This document shows, in pieces, positions 55,375 through 64,000 of a stretch of DNA of 64,000 nt (position 1 is its first letter; each line of letters starts with the position of its first letter). Both the position numbers and the translations under genes were made by a program. The stretch lies in assembly GCF_034351645.1 (NCBI RefSeq), contig NZ_CP133782.1, forward strand, positions 5,362,001 to 5,426,000, written 5' to 3'. Source of the stretch: Pseudomonas sp. DC1.2. GTDB taxonomy: Bacteria; Pseudomonadota; Gammaproteobacteria; Pseudomonadales; Pseudomonadaceae. Under the pieces are notes generated by a model, which saw only the letters and a list, made by a program, of their open reading frames with translations, had not been told where the DNA came from and did no database searches.

Positions 55375-55405
55375 AAAAACGGTGCGCAAAGCGCACCGTT
55401 TTTTT
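55375..55405. terminator. Bidirectional terminator between the FKBP gene and algQ
   Basis: AAAAACGGTGCGC (55375-55387) and GCGCACCGTTTTTTT (55391-55405) form a strong stem with an AAA loop and A/T runs on both sides, serving both converging genes. Confidence 0.9.
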
Positions 55406-55424
55406 GCTACTCGCTCGAAGGGGC

Positions 55425-55883
55425 TCAGGCCTGAACCGGATCCTCTTCCTTGTGAGCGGTGTGCAGCACTTCGATCAGGCAGTCTTCCAGCTCGAAGCGT
55501 TCGTGCAACAGACCACCCAGCTCCTTGAATTTCTCTGCTACGCATTGGCCTGCATCGCACAGGTCATTGAACGCGAGCAGCTTCTCAGTGATGACGTCGA
55601 TACGCGGGTAGATCGTCTCGGCCAGCTCAAGACCACGGGTGTCGCCAAATGCCTTGGCTTCGCCGGTCAGCTGTTCGTAGATCTCGAAATGCCCCGCCGA
55701 CACGTAATCGACCAGCACCGCGCAGAATTCCTGCAACGGTTTACGGTCCGCGCTCAAAGCCTCGGGCTTGGCGCCGAGAGCATCATAAGCCCGAACCAGT
55801 TCGTGACGCTCCTGCAACCAGCGATCGATCAGCAGATGCACTCCACCCCAGCGTTCCTGAGCATTCTGACAACTTTCGAGCAT
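55425..55883 (-). CDS. algQ: AlgQ/Rsd family anti-sigma70 factor
   Basis: A 152-residue helical protein: [20 protein letters not shown], then [20 protein letters not shown] and [20 protein letters not shown] match AlgQ/Rsd, including the conserved histidine and Tyr/Asp sigma-binding face. It binds sigma70 region 4 and shifts polymerase toward alternative sigma factors; in P. aeruginosa it also supports alginate synthesis. Single gene, ending at a shared terminator. Confidence 0.95.
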   Translation of the reverse strand: MLESCQNAQERWGGVHLLIDRWLQERHELVRAYDALGAKPEALSADRKPLQEFCAVLVDYVSAGHFEIYEQLTGEAKAFGDTRGLELAETIYPRIDVITEKLLAFNDLCDAGQCVAEKFKELGGLLHERFELEDCLIEVLHTAHKEEDPVQA

Positions 55884-56058
55884 GGTGATCTCTCTTCCCT
55901 TGTGGGCATGCTGCTCTACATCTGCGCACTCTTGAAGGTCAAGAATCGGCCAGACAAAGCGTCATCGAGCAACATAATTCCAATGACACATGCGGGCCAG
56001 ATTATGCCCGCACGACAATGGCTTCAAGGTACGCAGGAGATAAAGTTCATACAAGTGT

Positions 56059-56610
56059 TTAATCGCCGCTGCCATCGCGGTGCGACGACTCGCCGCTGGG
56101 CGGTTGCCGGCAAGCGATCCAGACCAGGCGCAACAACTGATAAACCCCCAAGATCAGCATCGCGACAAAGAACAACAAACTCCATTCCGGGATGCTCAAA
56201 TCAAACAACGTCCAGGAAATCTCCGAGCAGTCGGCAGTCCCTTGAAACATGCGTGTGACCACGCACGTCCAGGGCATGCTGACAAACAGCTCATCCAGAG
56301 TAGGCGAACAGGCCGAAAACTGTTGCAGCGGCTCGCTCTGCAACAACACCTGGCGCCAGGCGGTAATGGTCCCGGCCAGACTGCAGAACACACCCAGCAG
56401 CCAGTACAGGACAGACGCGAAGCGCCGAGGCCCATGCACTGATGCCACCAGGTACACACCCATGAGCACCACCAGACACGCGCGCTGCAATAAACACAAT
56501 CCGCAGGGCTTGAGCCCGACTGAATATTCCAGGTAATAGGAAATGCCCAACGCCAGGGCAACTGCAGTGAAAGCCATGAAAAACAAGGAGCGTGAGCAGG
56601 CCAAAGACAT
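56059..56610 (-). CDS. dsbH: Disulfide bond formation protein B homologue (DsbH/DsbB2)
   Basis: A 183-residue inner-membrane oxidase with four helices. The N-terminal redox pair is in LKPCGLCLLQRAC (Cys36 and Cys39), and a second periplasmic pair is in FSACSPTLDELF and SMPWTCVV. It reoxidises DsbA with quinone as acceptor. Pseudomonas encode two DsbB-like proteins; the one next to algQ is usually named DsbH. Family firm, paralogue name by position. Confidence 0.9.
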   Translation of the reverse strand: MSLACSRSLFFMAFTAVALALGISYYLEYSVGLKPCGLCLLQRACLVVLMGVYLVASVHGPRRFASVLYWLLGVFCSLAGTITAWRQVLLQSEPLQQFSACSPTLDELFVSMPWTCVVTRMFQGTADCSEISWTLFDLSIPEWSLLFFVAMLILGVYQLLRLVWIACRQPPSGESSHRDGSGD

Positions 56611-56932
56611 GGCTTTTCCGTAACAGTAGAGACAGAGGGTTACGGTAGAGGAAAGGACGTCAGCCTTTCAAGGCAAGCTGGCACGGACAGTTCACCAGAG
56701 GTGTAGGGAATTCCCGACAGGAGCGAGAGGATACGATGTAGTCCCTTGTAGGATTCTTCCGATCAAGGACTACAAAGAAAAGATTCGGGGGCGAAAACTA
56801 CCCTTGGGCCCGCACAAACGACTCGCTATTCGAATGCGCAGCCCACGCAAAACCGGTCATCGCGGCCCGAGTTTGGGGACTGCTAAAGTGCCCGGCGAGA
56901 GCACGCGCCCTCGCCAAGCAGGCAATGAACCG
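56611..56932. other. Intergenic region between dsbH and hemY, no gene seen
   Basis: These 322 bases hold no convincing frame. The only structure noted is an inverted repeat TGTAGTCC (56737-56744) and GGACTACA (56767-56774) with a 22-base loop. Because both flanking genes read leftward, it should contain the dsbH promoter and the end of the hem operon. Confidence 0.6.
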
Positions 56933-58171
56933 TCAGCCGCGAGCCGGCACAGGCAGTGGTGCTGCCAGCAGGCGCTCATCCAGTAGGCCCAAGCCTTCCT
57001 GGAACAACTGATTACTGCGTTCGGTATCACCCAATTGCGCCAGCAACCGTGCGAGTTCCGCGCAGGCTTCCGGGTTGCGTTGCACACGCAGGCTACTTTC
57101 CAGATAGTCCCGAGCTTTGCCCCACAAACTACTTTGCAGGCACAGGCGCCCCAGTGTCAGCAGCAGGCTGGCATCCGCGGGATGATCCTTGAGCCAGCCT
57201 TCGGCGGAGCGCAGTTGCCGCGCCGAATCACTGCCGCGAACCAGCCCGTACAAACGCGCAAGATGGCTGTCGTAGTTGCGCTTGAGCGCCGCACGCAACA
57301 CTTCCTCGGCTTCGACTTGCGCGCCCAACTGCCGCAGTTGCTCGGCATAGGCCAGCACCAGTTGCGGCTCCAGGCGCTGAGCCGTTGAAAGCTGCTGCCA
57401 GGCGCGATTGAGCGTCTGCAATCCGACGCTTGCGTCTTCTCCACGATGCGCGGCCAGACTGAGATTCTCACCCCAGGCCCGACGCTCCAGCTCAGCCAGT
57501 TCGGCGGGAGGCAGCACTTTGTCCTTGCGCAATTCCGGTAACAGGCGAATGACCGCCGACCAATCGCCGCGCTGCTGATGCAGGCGTTGCAACTGACGCA
57601 GGGTTTGCGTGTTATGCGGATGCCGTTCATGCATCGCTTGCAAGGTCGCCAAAGCGCCCTCGGTATCACCGCGATCGGTCTGCAACTGCGCGTGACTCAA
57701 GGCAATGGCCAACTCCGCCTGAGGCTGGCGTTCGAGGGCGCGCTCTAACAGATTGTCGCTCTCCTCGTAGTGACCCTGCTCGTTTGCCGCGCGGGCGGCA
57801 CCCAGGTAATACAGCAACGGCTGACGTTCGGCTTCGGCGGCTCGATGCAGATGACGCTGAGCACTGGCCCAACGGCCCTCGGCCAAATCCAGTTGACCAT
57901 GCTCAATGGCCACCTGTACCCGGCGACTGCGATTGCGCCGCGACCACGGATTGACCACGCCGCTGGACGTCATGACCAGGCCAATCAACGCCTTGATACC
58001 CCAGAACAACAGCCAGAGTGCGGCCACCAAGGCCAGGGTGGCCCAGAGACTCGACTCATAACGAAAGCTTTTGTAGGCCACCAACACGTAGCCAGAATGC
58101 TCGGCAATCGCCAACCCCAACGCAGCAGCCGCAGCGATCACCAAAAACACGATCACATAGAGCCGCTTCAT
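56933..58171 (-). CDS. hemY: HemY haem biosynthesis-associated protein
   Basis: A 412-residue inner-membrane protein. Two N-terminal helices (about 3-22 and 42-66) form the HemY_N domain, and the rest is TPR helices (HRAAEAERQPLLYYLGAARA and EQGHYEESDNLLERALERQP). It is not a protoporphyrinogen oxidase despite the shared name with B. subtilis hemY. Its exact role in haem synthesis is unproven. ATG overlaps the hemX stop by 4 bases. Confidence 0.93.
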   Translation of the reverse strand: MKRLYVIVFLVIAAAAALGLAIAEHSGYVLVAYKSFRYESSLWATLALVAALWLLFWGIKALIGLVMTSSGVVNPWSRRNRSRRVQVAIEHGQLDLAEGRWASAQRHLHRAAEAERQPLLYYLGAARAANEQGHYEESDNLLERALERQPQAELAIALSHAQLQTDRGDTEGALATLQAMHERHPHNTQTLRQLQRLHQQRGDWSAVIRLLPELRKDKVLPPAELAELERRAWGENLSLAAHRGEDASVGLQTLNRAWQQLSTAQRLEPQLVLAYAEQLRQLGAQVEAEEVLRAALKRNYDSHLARLYGLVRGSDSARQLRSAEGWLKDHPADASLLLTLGRLCLQSSLWGKARDYLESSLRVQRNPEACAELARLLAQLGDTERSNQLFQEGLGLLDERLLAAPLPVPARG

Positions 58172-59310
58172 GGCGTTGCCTCCTGCACGGCATTGGTGGC
58201 AGGTTTGGCCAGAGGCTTGACCGAGTCTTCGGCGTTGACGTTACGGCGCTCGAGATAAGCCTGAACCGCGCTGAGGGTGCCCGTCAGGTCCGGCGTGACC
58301 ACCGTAACCGGCTGCTTGCTCAACTCGCCCACCCGCTCAAGCATCACTTTGCTCTGAGGGTTGTCCAGATTGAAGTTGCCCCTGAGTACGTCACGCGCTT
58401 CGACCAGCGCTTGGGTATACACCGGCGCCTGACCGTTAAGCGCCGCCCACTGCGCCTGCTCAAGCGCCAAGCTCAGGGCCAGACGGACCTGGCTCAGACT
58501 CTGACCGGCCAGCAATGGACGAACATTTTTGTCAGCGTTGAAATCAATGCGCACGTAGCGTGAAATTTTGTCCCACCACTGCGCCCAAAGGCTGGCACCG
58601 TCGCCACCGGCGGTCAGGCCCAGCAGCGATTCGCCATGGTCCTTGTACTCTGGCGCGAGTTCAGTGAGGTTGACCACCTGATCGCGCACCGCACCCAGTT
58701 GCAGGAACAGCCCGGTGCGATCCGGTTGCTCAGTGCTGCGCAGCGCCATCAAGGTTCTAGCTACCTGTTCGCGTGCGGCAAAGGCACCGGGGTCGTTCTG
58801 TTCGCGCAGAATGTCATCGGCGCCCTGCACCAGCGCCTGGGCGCTGCTGATGTCCTGCAACGCCGAAAGACGCAGGCTGGCCAGACGCAGCAGGTGCTCG
58901 GCCTCGGCCAGACGCCAATCCTTGCGGCTGGCGCCAAGGACGGTCTCCAGACGTTGATTCAAACGTTGTTGATCGCCTTGAAGCTGGGTCACCAGACGGC
59001 GGCGATCTTCCAGTTCATCAGCGCCTGGCAGTTGCTCCAGACGTGCGCTCAAACGCTGCTCATTGAGCTTCATTCCCTGAGTTTGATCGTTCAGCGCCTG
59101 GACCTGGCTCAACTGCTGCTGGTTATCGGCTTGCAGGTGACGCACCTGCCAGACCCCCCACCCGCCGACTGCAACACCCGCAGCGCCCAGCAGCAAGGCG
59201 ACGATTGCCAGTCCATTGCCCCGGCGCGGCGCGGCGGCCGGTGGCGCGGTTTCAACCTGTGCATCAAGCACAGGCTGGACATCATCTTTAGGCAAGACTG
59301 TTTCGCTCAC
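58168..59310 (-). CDS. hemX: HemX, uroporphyrinogen-III C-methyltransferase-like membrane protein
   Basis: A 380-residue protein with one membrane helix (about 31-51) and a long coiled-coil periplasmic region (QADNQQQLSQVQALNDQTQG...). EAEHLLRLASLRLSALQDIS is the conserved HemX motif. No SAM-binding site is visible, so the methyltransferase name is historical. Third gene in hemC-hemD-hemX-hemY. Confidence 0.92.
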   Translation of the reverse strand: MSETVLPKDDVQPVLDAQVETAPPAAAPRRGNGLAIVALLLGAAGVAVGGWGVWQVRHLQADNQQQLSQVQALNDQTQGMKLNEQRLSARLEQLPGADELEDRRRLVTQLQGDQQRLNQRLETVLGASRKDWRLAEAEHLLRLASLRLSALQDISSAQALVQGADDILREQNDPGAFAAREQVARTLMALRSTEQPDRTGLFLQLGAVRDQVVNLTELAPEYKDHGESLLGLTAGGDGASLWAQWWDKISRYVRIDFNADKNVRPLLAGQSLSQVRLALSLALEQAQWAALNGQAPVYTQALVEARDVLRGNFNLDNPQSKVMLERVGELSKQPVTVVTPDLTGTLSAVQAYLERRNVNAEDSVKPLAKPATNAVQEATP

Positions 59311-59326
59311 GTATCCATCCTTTGCA

Positions 59327-60094
59327 TTAGAGAACGGGCACGGGATGCTCCCGTAACGCCGTCAGCAAAGCCGCGGCACTGGCGCCACGACAATCCACAA
59401 CTGTATGAGCCCCGGCGGCACGTGCCAGTTCGGCAACCCTGGGGCTTGGAACAAACAATGGCCACTGCGCAAGCGCGGGCCAAGTCTCACCGGCCAATTG
59501 GCGCAGGTGCTCGAAACCCTGTCCACTGCTGACCACCAGCCCGTTCAAGCGTTCCACTTCGAACAGAGAAGGCAGCGCTCCCGGTGGGTACTGGGGCAGG
59601 CCGCGACGGTATAACTCCAGGTACTCGACACTAGCACCAAGCTCACGCAAACGCTCAGCCAGCCGCTCGCGTCCGCCTTCCCCGCGCATGATCAGTACCC
59701 GAGGATCGGGCCGAGCGATAGCCTCGCGTAAATCGGCAAGTTCAAGCAACGCTTCGCTGTCGTCGCCATTGACCGGATAACTGACGTTCAAGCCATGAGC
59801 GGAGAGGATCTGCGCCGTCGCGGCACCGACGGTGAACCACTTTAAGCACGGTGACTGTGGCCAGCAATCACTAAGCAGCTCGACGCCGATGCGAGCTGCC
59901 GGTTTGCTGACCACGATGACGGCGCAATAGCTATCCAGCCGCCGAATCAGCTCGCGCATCGTGTCTGTAGCCGGAACCGGCTCTATGTCCAAAAGCGGCA
60001 GACAGCGGCTGAAAATCCCACTTTCGGCCAACGTGCTACTCAGCGCCGCCGACTCATCCGCCGGGCGCGTCAGCAGCAGACGCCAGCCCGTCAC
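59327..60094 (-). CDS. hemD: Uroporphyrinogen-III synthase
   Basis: A 255-residue enzyme that cyclises hydroxymethylbilane with inversion of ring D. Sequence is typically divergent, but [34 protein letters not shown] and [14 protein letters not shown] fit the two-domain HemD fold. Overlaps hemC by 4 bases. Confidence 0.93.
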   Translation of the reverse strand: MTGWRLLLTRPADESAALSSTLAESGIFSRCLPLLDIEPVPATDTMRELIRRLDSYCAVIVVSKPAARIGVELLSDCWPQSPCLKWFTVGAATAQILSAHGLNVSYPVNGDDSEALLELADLREAIARPDPRVLIMRGEGGRERLAERLRELGASVEYLELYRRGLPQYPPGALPSLFEVERLNGLVVSSGQGFEHLRQLAGETWPALAQWPLFVPSPRVAELARAAGAHTVVDCRGASAAALLTALREHPVPVL

Positions 60095-61032
60095 TCGTGA
60101 CCTGCCTCGCCGTAAACCGCTTTGAGAATGTCGGCGGCGCCTTGACTCAACAGGTCTTCAGCCACCTGCACACCCAGCGACTCGGCGGCGCCACGCGGTG
60201 CGCGGGCGTCGGCACTGAGCAGGAGACCACCACTCGGATCGCCCACCAGACCGCGCAACCAGATGTGCTCGCCTTCAAGCACGGCGTAGCAGGCGATGGG
60301 CACCTGGCAGCCGCCATTCAAATGTTTGTTAAGGGCACGTTCGGCGGTGACACGGGTAGCAGTGTCCAGGTGATGCAGCGGCGCGAGCAAGGCATGGATT
60401 TCGTTGTCGATGCTGCGACACTCGATGCCGACAGCGCCCTGACCACCGGCCGGCAGGCTGTCGTCGACGCTGATGGCCGACGTAATGCGCGCCTCAAAGC
60501 CCAGTCGAATCAGCCCCGCCGCCGCGAGAATGATGGCGTCGTATTCGCCCGCATCAAGCTTGGCCAGACGCGTATTGACGTTACCGCGCAGAAAGCGGAT
60601 CTCAAGGTCCGGACGACGCGTCAGCAACTGAGCCTGTCGGCGCAGACTGGACGTGCCAACGATGCTGCCTTGCGGCAACGCATCAAGGCTGGCGTAGGTA
60701 TTGGAAACGAACGCATCGCGCGGGTCTTCGCGTTCACAGATGCAGAACAGCCCCAGGCCTTCGGGGAAGTCCATTGGCACGTCTTTCATCGAATGCACAG
60801 CGATGTCGGCCTGGTTTTCCAGCAGCGCGGTTTCCAGCTCCTTGACGAACAAGCCCTTGCCACCGATTTTCGACAATGGCGAGTCGAGCAGTTTGTCGCC
60901 GCGACTGACCATGGGCACCAGCGTCACCAGCAGACCCGGGTGGGCTTCTTCCAGGCGAGCTTTGACGTATTCGGCCTGCCATAAAGCCAGGGCACTTTTG
61001 CGGGTGGCGATGCGGATTTCGCGAGAGGACAT
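60091..61032 (-). CDS. hemC: Hydroxymethylbilane synthase (porphobilinogen deaminase)
   Basis: A 313-residue enzyme that joins four porphobilinogen units. The dipyrromethane cofactor Cys is in [19 protein letters not shown]. Other motifs are [35 protein letters not shown] and [10 protein letters not shown]. First gene of the hemCDXY operon, downstream of algR by 138 bases on the same strand, as in P. aeruginosa. Confidence 0.98.
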   Translation of the reverse strand: MSSREIRIATRKSALALWQAEYVKARLEEAHPGLLVTLVPMVSRGDKLLDSPLSKIGGKGLFVKELETALLENQADIAVHSMKDVPMDFPEGLGLFCICEREDPRDAFVSNTYASLDALPQGSIVGTSSLRRQAQLLTRRPDLEIRFLRGNVNTRLAKLDAGEYDAIILAAAGLIRLGFEARITSAISVDDSLPAGGQGAVGIECRSIDNEIHALLAPLHHLDTATRVTAERALNKHLNGGCQVPIACYAVLEGEHIWLRGLVGDPSGGLLLSADARAPRGAAESLGVQVAEDLLSQGAADILKAVYGEAGHE

Positions 61033-61170
61033 GGATCAATCCGTACTGAATAGATACGGCGGATAATAACAGCTCAGCCAAATCCACTTTGACTTGTATC
61101 AGAAACTCAATGGCCTCCCTGGCCTTCAACGCCCGGCAAGTAGGTGTGCATCCCGCTCAATAAGCCCGGT

Positions 61171-61917
61171 TTAAAGCTGTTGCATCATTTTTCGAACGCC
61201 AGCCACGTGTCGGCGACTGACAATCAGAGCATCGCCGTCGAGGCCTTTGAGGAACAACTGAAAATGCCCCAGCGGCGTGCGCTGCAGGCGTTCAATGCGT
61301 TCACGGGCGACCAGGGCATTGCGGTGGATACGCACGAAGCGATCGCCAAACTCGTCCTCCAAAGCCTTGAGTGGCTCGTCGAGCAGCACTTCGCCGCCCT
61401 CATGGCGCAAGGTGACGTACTTGTGGTCAGCAATGAAATAGACCACCTGCCCGAGCGGGATCAACTCAATCCCTTTGCGGGTACGGGCGCTGATGTGGCT
61501 GCGCGGACCGCTGCCGCTTTCGGCGGCGGGGCGAGTCAGGGCTGCAAGCTGAACGCGATTGGGGCGCTCGGCTTTCTTCAAGGCTTCGTGCAGCAGTTCG
61601 GTTCGCACTGGCTTCACCAAATAGCCGACGCCGCTGGCCTGCAAGGCCTCTACGGCGAATTCATCGGATCCGATGCAAAACACCAAGGCGGGCGGCGCAT
61701 CGCGTTCGCACAATCGTGCAGCCACTTGCAGGCCATCGAGGCCTGGCATACGGGTATCAAGCAATACGATATCCGGCTTGTGGCTTTCGATCAGCGCCAA
61801 CGCCTCTTCGCCGTTCGTGGCGCTGGGCTCCAGGACACTGTATCCCTCGAGTTCACCGACCATACGGCTCAGGCGCTCGCGGGCAAGGGGTTCGTCATCA
61901 ACGATCAGGACATTCAT
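61171..61917 (-). CDS. algR: AlgR response regulator (LytTR family)
   Basis: A 248-residue regulator. The receiver domain (1-120) keeps Asp7-Asp8 and the phospho-acceptor Asp54 (DIVLLDTRMPGLDG) and Lys102-like YLVKPVR. The LytTR DNA-binding domain (about 140-245) is intact: GIELIPLGQVVYFIADHKYV, RFVRIHRNALVARERIERLQ and SRRHVAGVRKMMQQL. At the conserved switch position, P. aeruginosa AlgR as recalled has FCTAHDEF, whereas this protein has FCIGSDEF, so the switch Thr is Ile82. The start (61917) still overlaps the stop of the decayed algZ by ATGA. It likely still binds DNA, but its phospho-control may be altered. Confidence 0.97.
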   Translation of the reverse strand: MNVLIVDDEPLARERLSRMVGELEGYSVLEPSATNGEEALALIESHKPDIVLLDTRMPGLDGLQVAARLCERDAPPALVFCIGSDEFAVEALQASGVGYLVKPVRTELLHEALKKAERPNRVQLAALTRPAAESGSGPRSHISARTRKGIELIPLGQVVYFIADHKYVTLRHEGGEVLLDEPLKALEDEFGDRFVRIHRNALVARERIERLQRTPLGHFQLFLKGLDGDALIVSRRHVAGVRKMMQQL

Positions 61918-62256
61918 ATTGCGCTGGATTCCTGCGTGAGTCTCGCACAAGGATAGCGTAGACAGGTGAAGTGACATCCGTCACCGCGATCCACGCTAAG
62001 ACTGGCGTGAGGGCCAAAAAGTGCCGCGAGACCGGCGGCTAAATTTTCATCTGCCGGGCGATGGGCAGCCCGGGCCCGCATTGGCGAGGCATCGCCGTAG
62101 GGTTTGCTGATACACAACACGAACACCCCCTCTTCTTATAGTCAGCCGTAGCCACAACATGTGCGCTGATCCTACGTCCAACTGTAGACGGTTGCCGAGA
62201 CGATATTGCCCAATTGAAAAATATCGTTGCGCAATTTCCACAAGGCGCATCTCGAG
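61914..62256 (-). pseudogene. algZ: algZ (fimS) remnant, C-terminal kinase fragment
   Basis: Minus-strand pieces of AlgZ occur in three frames. From 62250: MRLVEIAQRYFSIGQYRLGN and RLQLD match the helical region before the ATP-binding domain. Near 62158: VVATADYKK. From about 62136 to 61914: VFVLCISKPYGDASP, LAALFGPHASLSVDRGDG and CLRYPCARLTQESSAI, then TGA, the normal AlgZ C-terminus. The N-terminal membrane sensor, the histidine box and the asparagine box are missing, so no functional kinase is possible. The final TGA overlaps the algR ATG, preserving the ancestral coupling. Confidence 0.9.
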
Positions 62257-62375
62257 TATGGCCCTTGAGATGAGAAAAAAACGTATCGACCAGTGTCACC
62301 GACAGGATTGGCAACCCTGTTATTATCCGCGACAGCTTTCAACGCCATCTTTCTTCAGCCGATACGAGCGAATTC

Positions 62376-63770
62376 ATGAGCACTGACAAGACCAATCAGT
62401 CCTGGGGCGGCCGCTTCAGTGAACCCGTCGACGCCTTCGTCGCCCGCTTCACCGCCTCCGTCACTTTCGACCAGCGCCTGTATCGCCACGACATCATGGG
62501 CTCGATCGCCCACGCCACGATGCTGGCCAAAGTCGGCGTGCTGACTGATGCCGAACGCGACAGCATCGCTGATGGCCTGAAGACCATCCAGGGTGAAATC
62601 GAGGCCGGCCAATTCGACTGGCGCATCGACCTTGAAGACGTACACATGAACATCGAGGCGCGGCTGACTGACCGCATCGGCGTAACCGGTAAAAAGCTGC
62701 ACACCGGTCGCAGCCGCAACGACCAGGTCGCCACCGATATCCGCCTGTGGCTGCGTGACGAGATCGACCTGATCCTGGCCGAGATCACCCGCCTGCAACA
62801 AGGTTTGCTGGAGCAGGCAGAGCGCGAAGCCGGCAGTATCATGCCAGGCTTCACCCACCTGCAAACCGCACAGCCGGTGACGTTCGGGCACCACATGCTG
62901 GCCTGGTTCGAAATGCTCAGCCGCGACTACGAGCGCCTCGTCGACTGCCGCAAACGCACTAACCGCATGCCCTTGGGCAGCGCCGCGCTCGCCGGCACCA
63001 CCTACCCGATCGACCGCGAATTCACGGCTCAACTGCTGGGCTTTGATGCCGTCGGTGGTAACTCGCTGGACAACGTCTCCGATCGCGACTTCGCCATCGA
63101 GTTCTGCTCAGCCGCCAGCATCGCGATGATGCACTTGTCACGTTTCTCCGAAGAGTTGGTGCTGTGGACCAGCGCGCAATTCCAGTTCATCGATCTGCCA
63201 GACCGTTTTTGCACGGGCAGTTCGATCATGCCGCAAAAGAAAAACCCGGACGTTCCGGAGTTGGTTCGCGGCAAGACCGGCCGCGTGTTCGGTGCCCTGA
63301 TGGGCCTGCTGACCCTGATGAAAGGCCAGCCATTGGCCTACAACAAGGACAACCAGGAAGACAAGGAACCCCTGTTCGATGCCGCCGATACGTTGCGTGA
63401 TTCATTACGGGCGTTTGCCGATATGGTCCCGGCGATCAAACCCAAGCACGCAATCATGCGCGAAGCGGCGCTGCGCGGCTTCTCCACCGCTACTGACCTG
63501 GCTGACTATCTGGTACGTCGTGGCTTGCCGTTCCGTGATTGCCACGAAATCGTTGGCCATGCCGTTAAATACGGCGTGGAAAGCGGCAAGGACCTGGCGG
63601 AAATGAGCCTGGAAGAGCTGCGTAAGTTCAGCGATCAGATTGATCAGGATGTGTTTGCCGTGCTGACCCTTGAAGGCTCGGTGAACGCCCGTGACCATAT
63701 CGGCGGGACCGCGCCAGCGCAGGTCAAAAAAGCCGTGGCGCGCGGACAGGCTTTACTCGCCAGCCGCTAA
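62376..63770 (+). CDS. argH: Argininosuccinate lyase
   Basis: A 464-residue enzyme that splits argininosuccinate into arginine and fumarate. The fumarase-family signature [12 protein letters not shown] carries the catalytic Ser, with [20 protein letters not shown] and [16 protein letters not shown] (catalytic His). It is divergent from the algZ remnant, so its promoter lies in the about 120 bases before the ATG. algR-algZ-argH is the conserved Pseudomonas order. Confidence 0.98.
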   Translation: MSTDKTNQSWGGRFSEPVDAFVARFTASVTFDQRLYRHDIMGSIAHATMLAKVGVLTDAERDSIADGLKTIQGEIEAGQFDWRIDLEDVHMNIEARLTDRIGVTGKKLHTGRSRNDQVATDIRLWLRDEIDLILAEITRLQQGLLEQAEREAGSIMPGFTHLQTAQPVTFGHHMLAWFEMLSRDYERLVDCRKRTNRMPLGSAALAGTTYPIDREFTAQLLGFDAVGGNSLDNVSDRDFAIEFCSAASIAMMHLSRFSEELVLWTSAQFQFIDLPDRFCTGSSIMPQKKNPDVPELVRGKTGRVFGALMGLLTLMKGQPLAYNKDNQEDKEPLFDAADTLRDSLRAFADMVPAIKPKHAIMREAALRGFSTATDLADYLVRRGLPFRDCHEIVGHAVKYGVESGKDLAEMSLEELRKFSDQIDQDVFAVLTLEGSVNARDHIGGTAPAQVKKAVARGQALLASR

Positions 63771-63772
63771 AA

Positions 63773-63851
63773 GCTTCGCGGGCAAGCCCGCCTCCACAGA
63801 GTCACGTGTGTTCAACAGACTCAATTGTGGAAGCGCGCAGGCCCGCGACAG
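63773..63851. repeat. REPIN of the GCGGGC class
   Basis: CTTCGCGGGCAAGCCCGCCT (from 63773) and a degenerate inverted copy with GAAGCGCGCAGGCCCGCGAC (to about 63850) flank a spacer bounded by CCACA/TTGTGG. This belongs to a different REP class from the GCGAGC elements elsewhere in the window. Confidence 0.75.
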
Positions 63852-63874
63852 CTGACTTCAGAATGCGACGAAAT

Positions 63875-64000
63875 TCATTTCCTGGATGCGACCATCGCCA
63901 TAAATCCCGGCATCGCCGCTTCCTTGTCTTTCGCGATCCGCTGCACATTCGGGTTCTGCCCCAGATGGTCGAGCAACGCCTTGGCGGCCGGCAGCTCGGC
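63875..64000 (-). CDS. Glutathione S-transferase-like protein, C-terminal part
   Basis: Only the last 41 codons are in the window; the frame is open to the right edge and ends TGA at 63875. The peptide ELPAAKALLDHLGQNPNVQR, IAKDKEAAMPGF and final VASRK resembles the C-terminal helices of bacterial GSTs (GQNPNVQRI corresponds to the common RPxVQRxL element). The N-terminal thioredoxin-like domain must lie beyond 64000. Identification is tentative. Confidence 0.6.
   Translation of the reverse strand, partial: AELPAAKALLDHLGQNPNVQRIAKDKEAAMPGFMAMVASRK

Overview
The window is a high-GC, gene-dense chromosomal segment from a Pseudomonas species, most likely of the P. fluorescens complex. Three things suggest this: Pseudomonas-typical proteins (AlgP, AlgQ, AlgR, DUF2388, the TIGR02449 and TIGR02444 families), fluorescens-type REP/REPIN palindromes such as GGGAGCGAGCGTGCTCGCTCCC-like hairpins, and a gene order that, from memory, follows the P. 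aeruginosa gcvP1-to-argH region. No prophage, integrase, transposase, CRISPR array, tRNA or rRNA was seen.

Layout. 1-2.7 kb: a QmcA/NfeD membrane pair, a DUF2388 protein and a small outer-membrane barrel. 2.7-6.2 kb: a damaged glycine-cleavage locus, with gcvT and gcvH intact, gcvP reduced to a frameshifted 5' remnant, and a DegT-family aminotransferase gene in opposite orientation between gcvH and that remnant. 6.3-9.1 kb: a ferric-iron ABC permease and binding protein without an ATPase. 9.3-14.1 kb: a ubiquinone hydroxylase/pepP/ygfB operon. 14.2-15.6 kb: TIGR02449 gene, zapA, 6S RNA and fau. 16-21.4 kb: EVE protein and a YhiI-RbbA-YhhJ type exporter. 21.4-31 kb: FliL-like protein, quinone oxidoreductase, ChaC-like protein, a PagP-like barrel beside a 13-bp minisatellite, a flavin reductase-ubiD pair, an OafA acyltransferase, rho with a structured leader, and trxA. 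31-35 kb: a FadR-type regulator and a polar amino-acid ABC transporter. 35-46 kb: ppx and ppk convergent, hemB, dedA, a sterol desaturase-like gene, elbB, yaiI, a cytochrome c-FTR1 iron permease and an SDR gene. 46-50 kb: a four-gene envelope cluster including an LpoB homologue. 50-64 kb: lysE, mscS, ABC-F, algP, an FKBP isomerase, algQ, dsbH, the hemC-hemD-hemX-hemY operon, algR, a decayed algZ, argH and the 3' end of a glutathione S-transferase-like gene.

How it fits together. Several operons are tightly coupled by 1- to 14-base overlaps (ubiI-like/DUF4442/ubiH/pepP, hemCDXY, YhiI-RbbA-YhhJ, the amino-acid ABC genes). The strongest evolutionary signals are two decayed genes: gcvP, which leaves gcvT and gcvH without a local P-protein, and algZ (fimS), which leaves AlgR without its neighbouring sensor. 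AlgR keeps its phospho-acceptor Asp54 but appears to have lost the conserved switch Thr. Less certain are the structured leaders before rho and before the lipoprotein cluster, and the putative iron-responsive operators. No clearly novel defence or mobile system was found.
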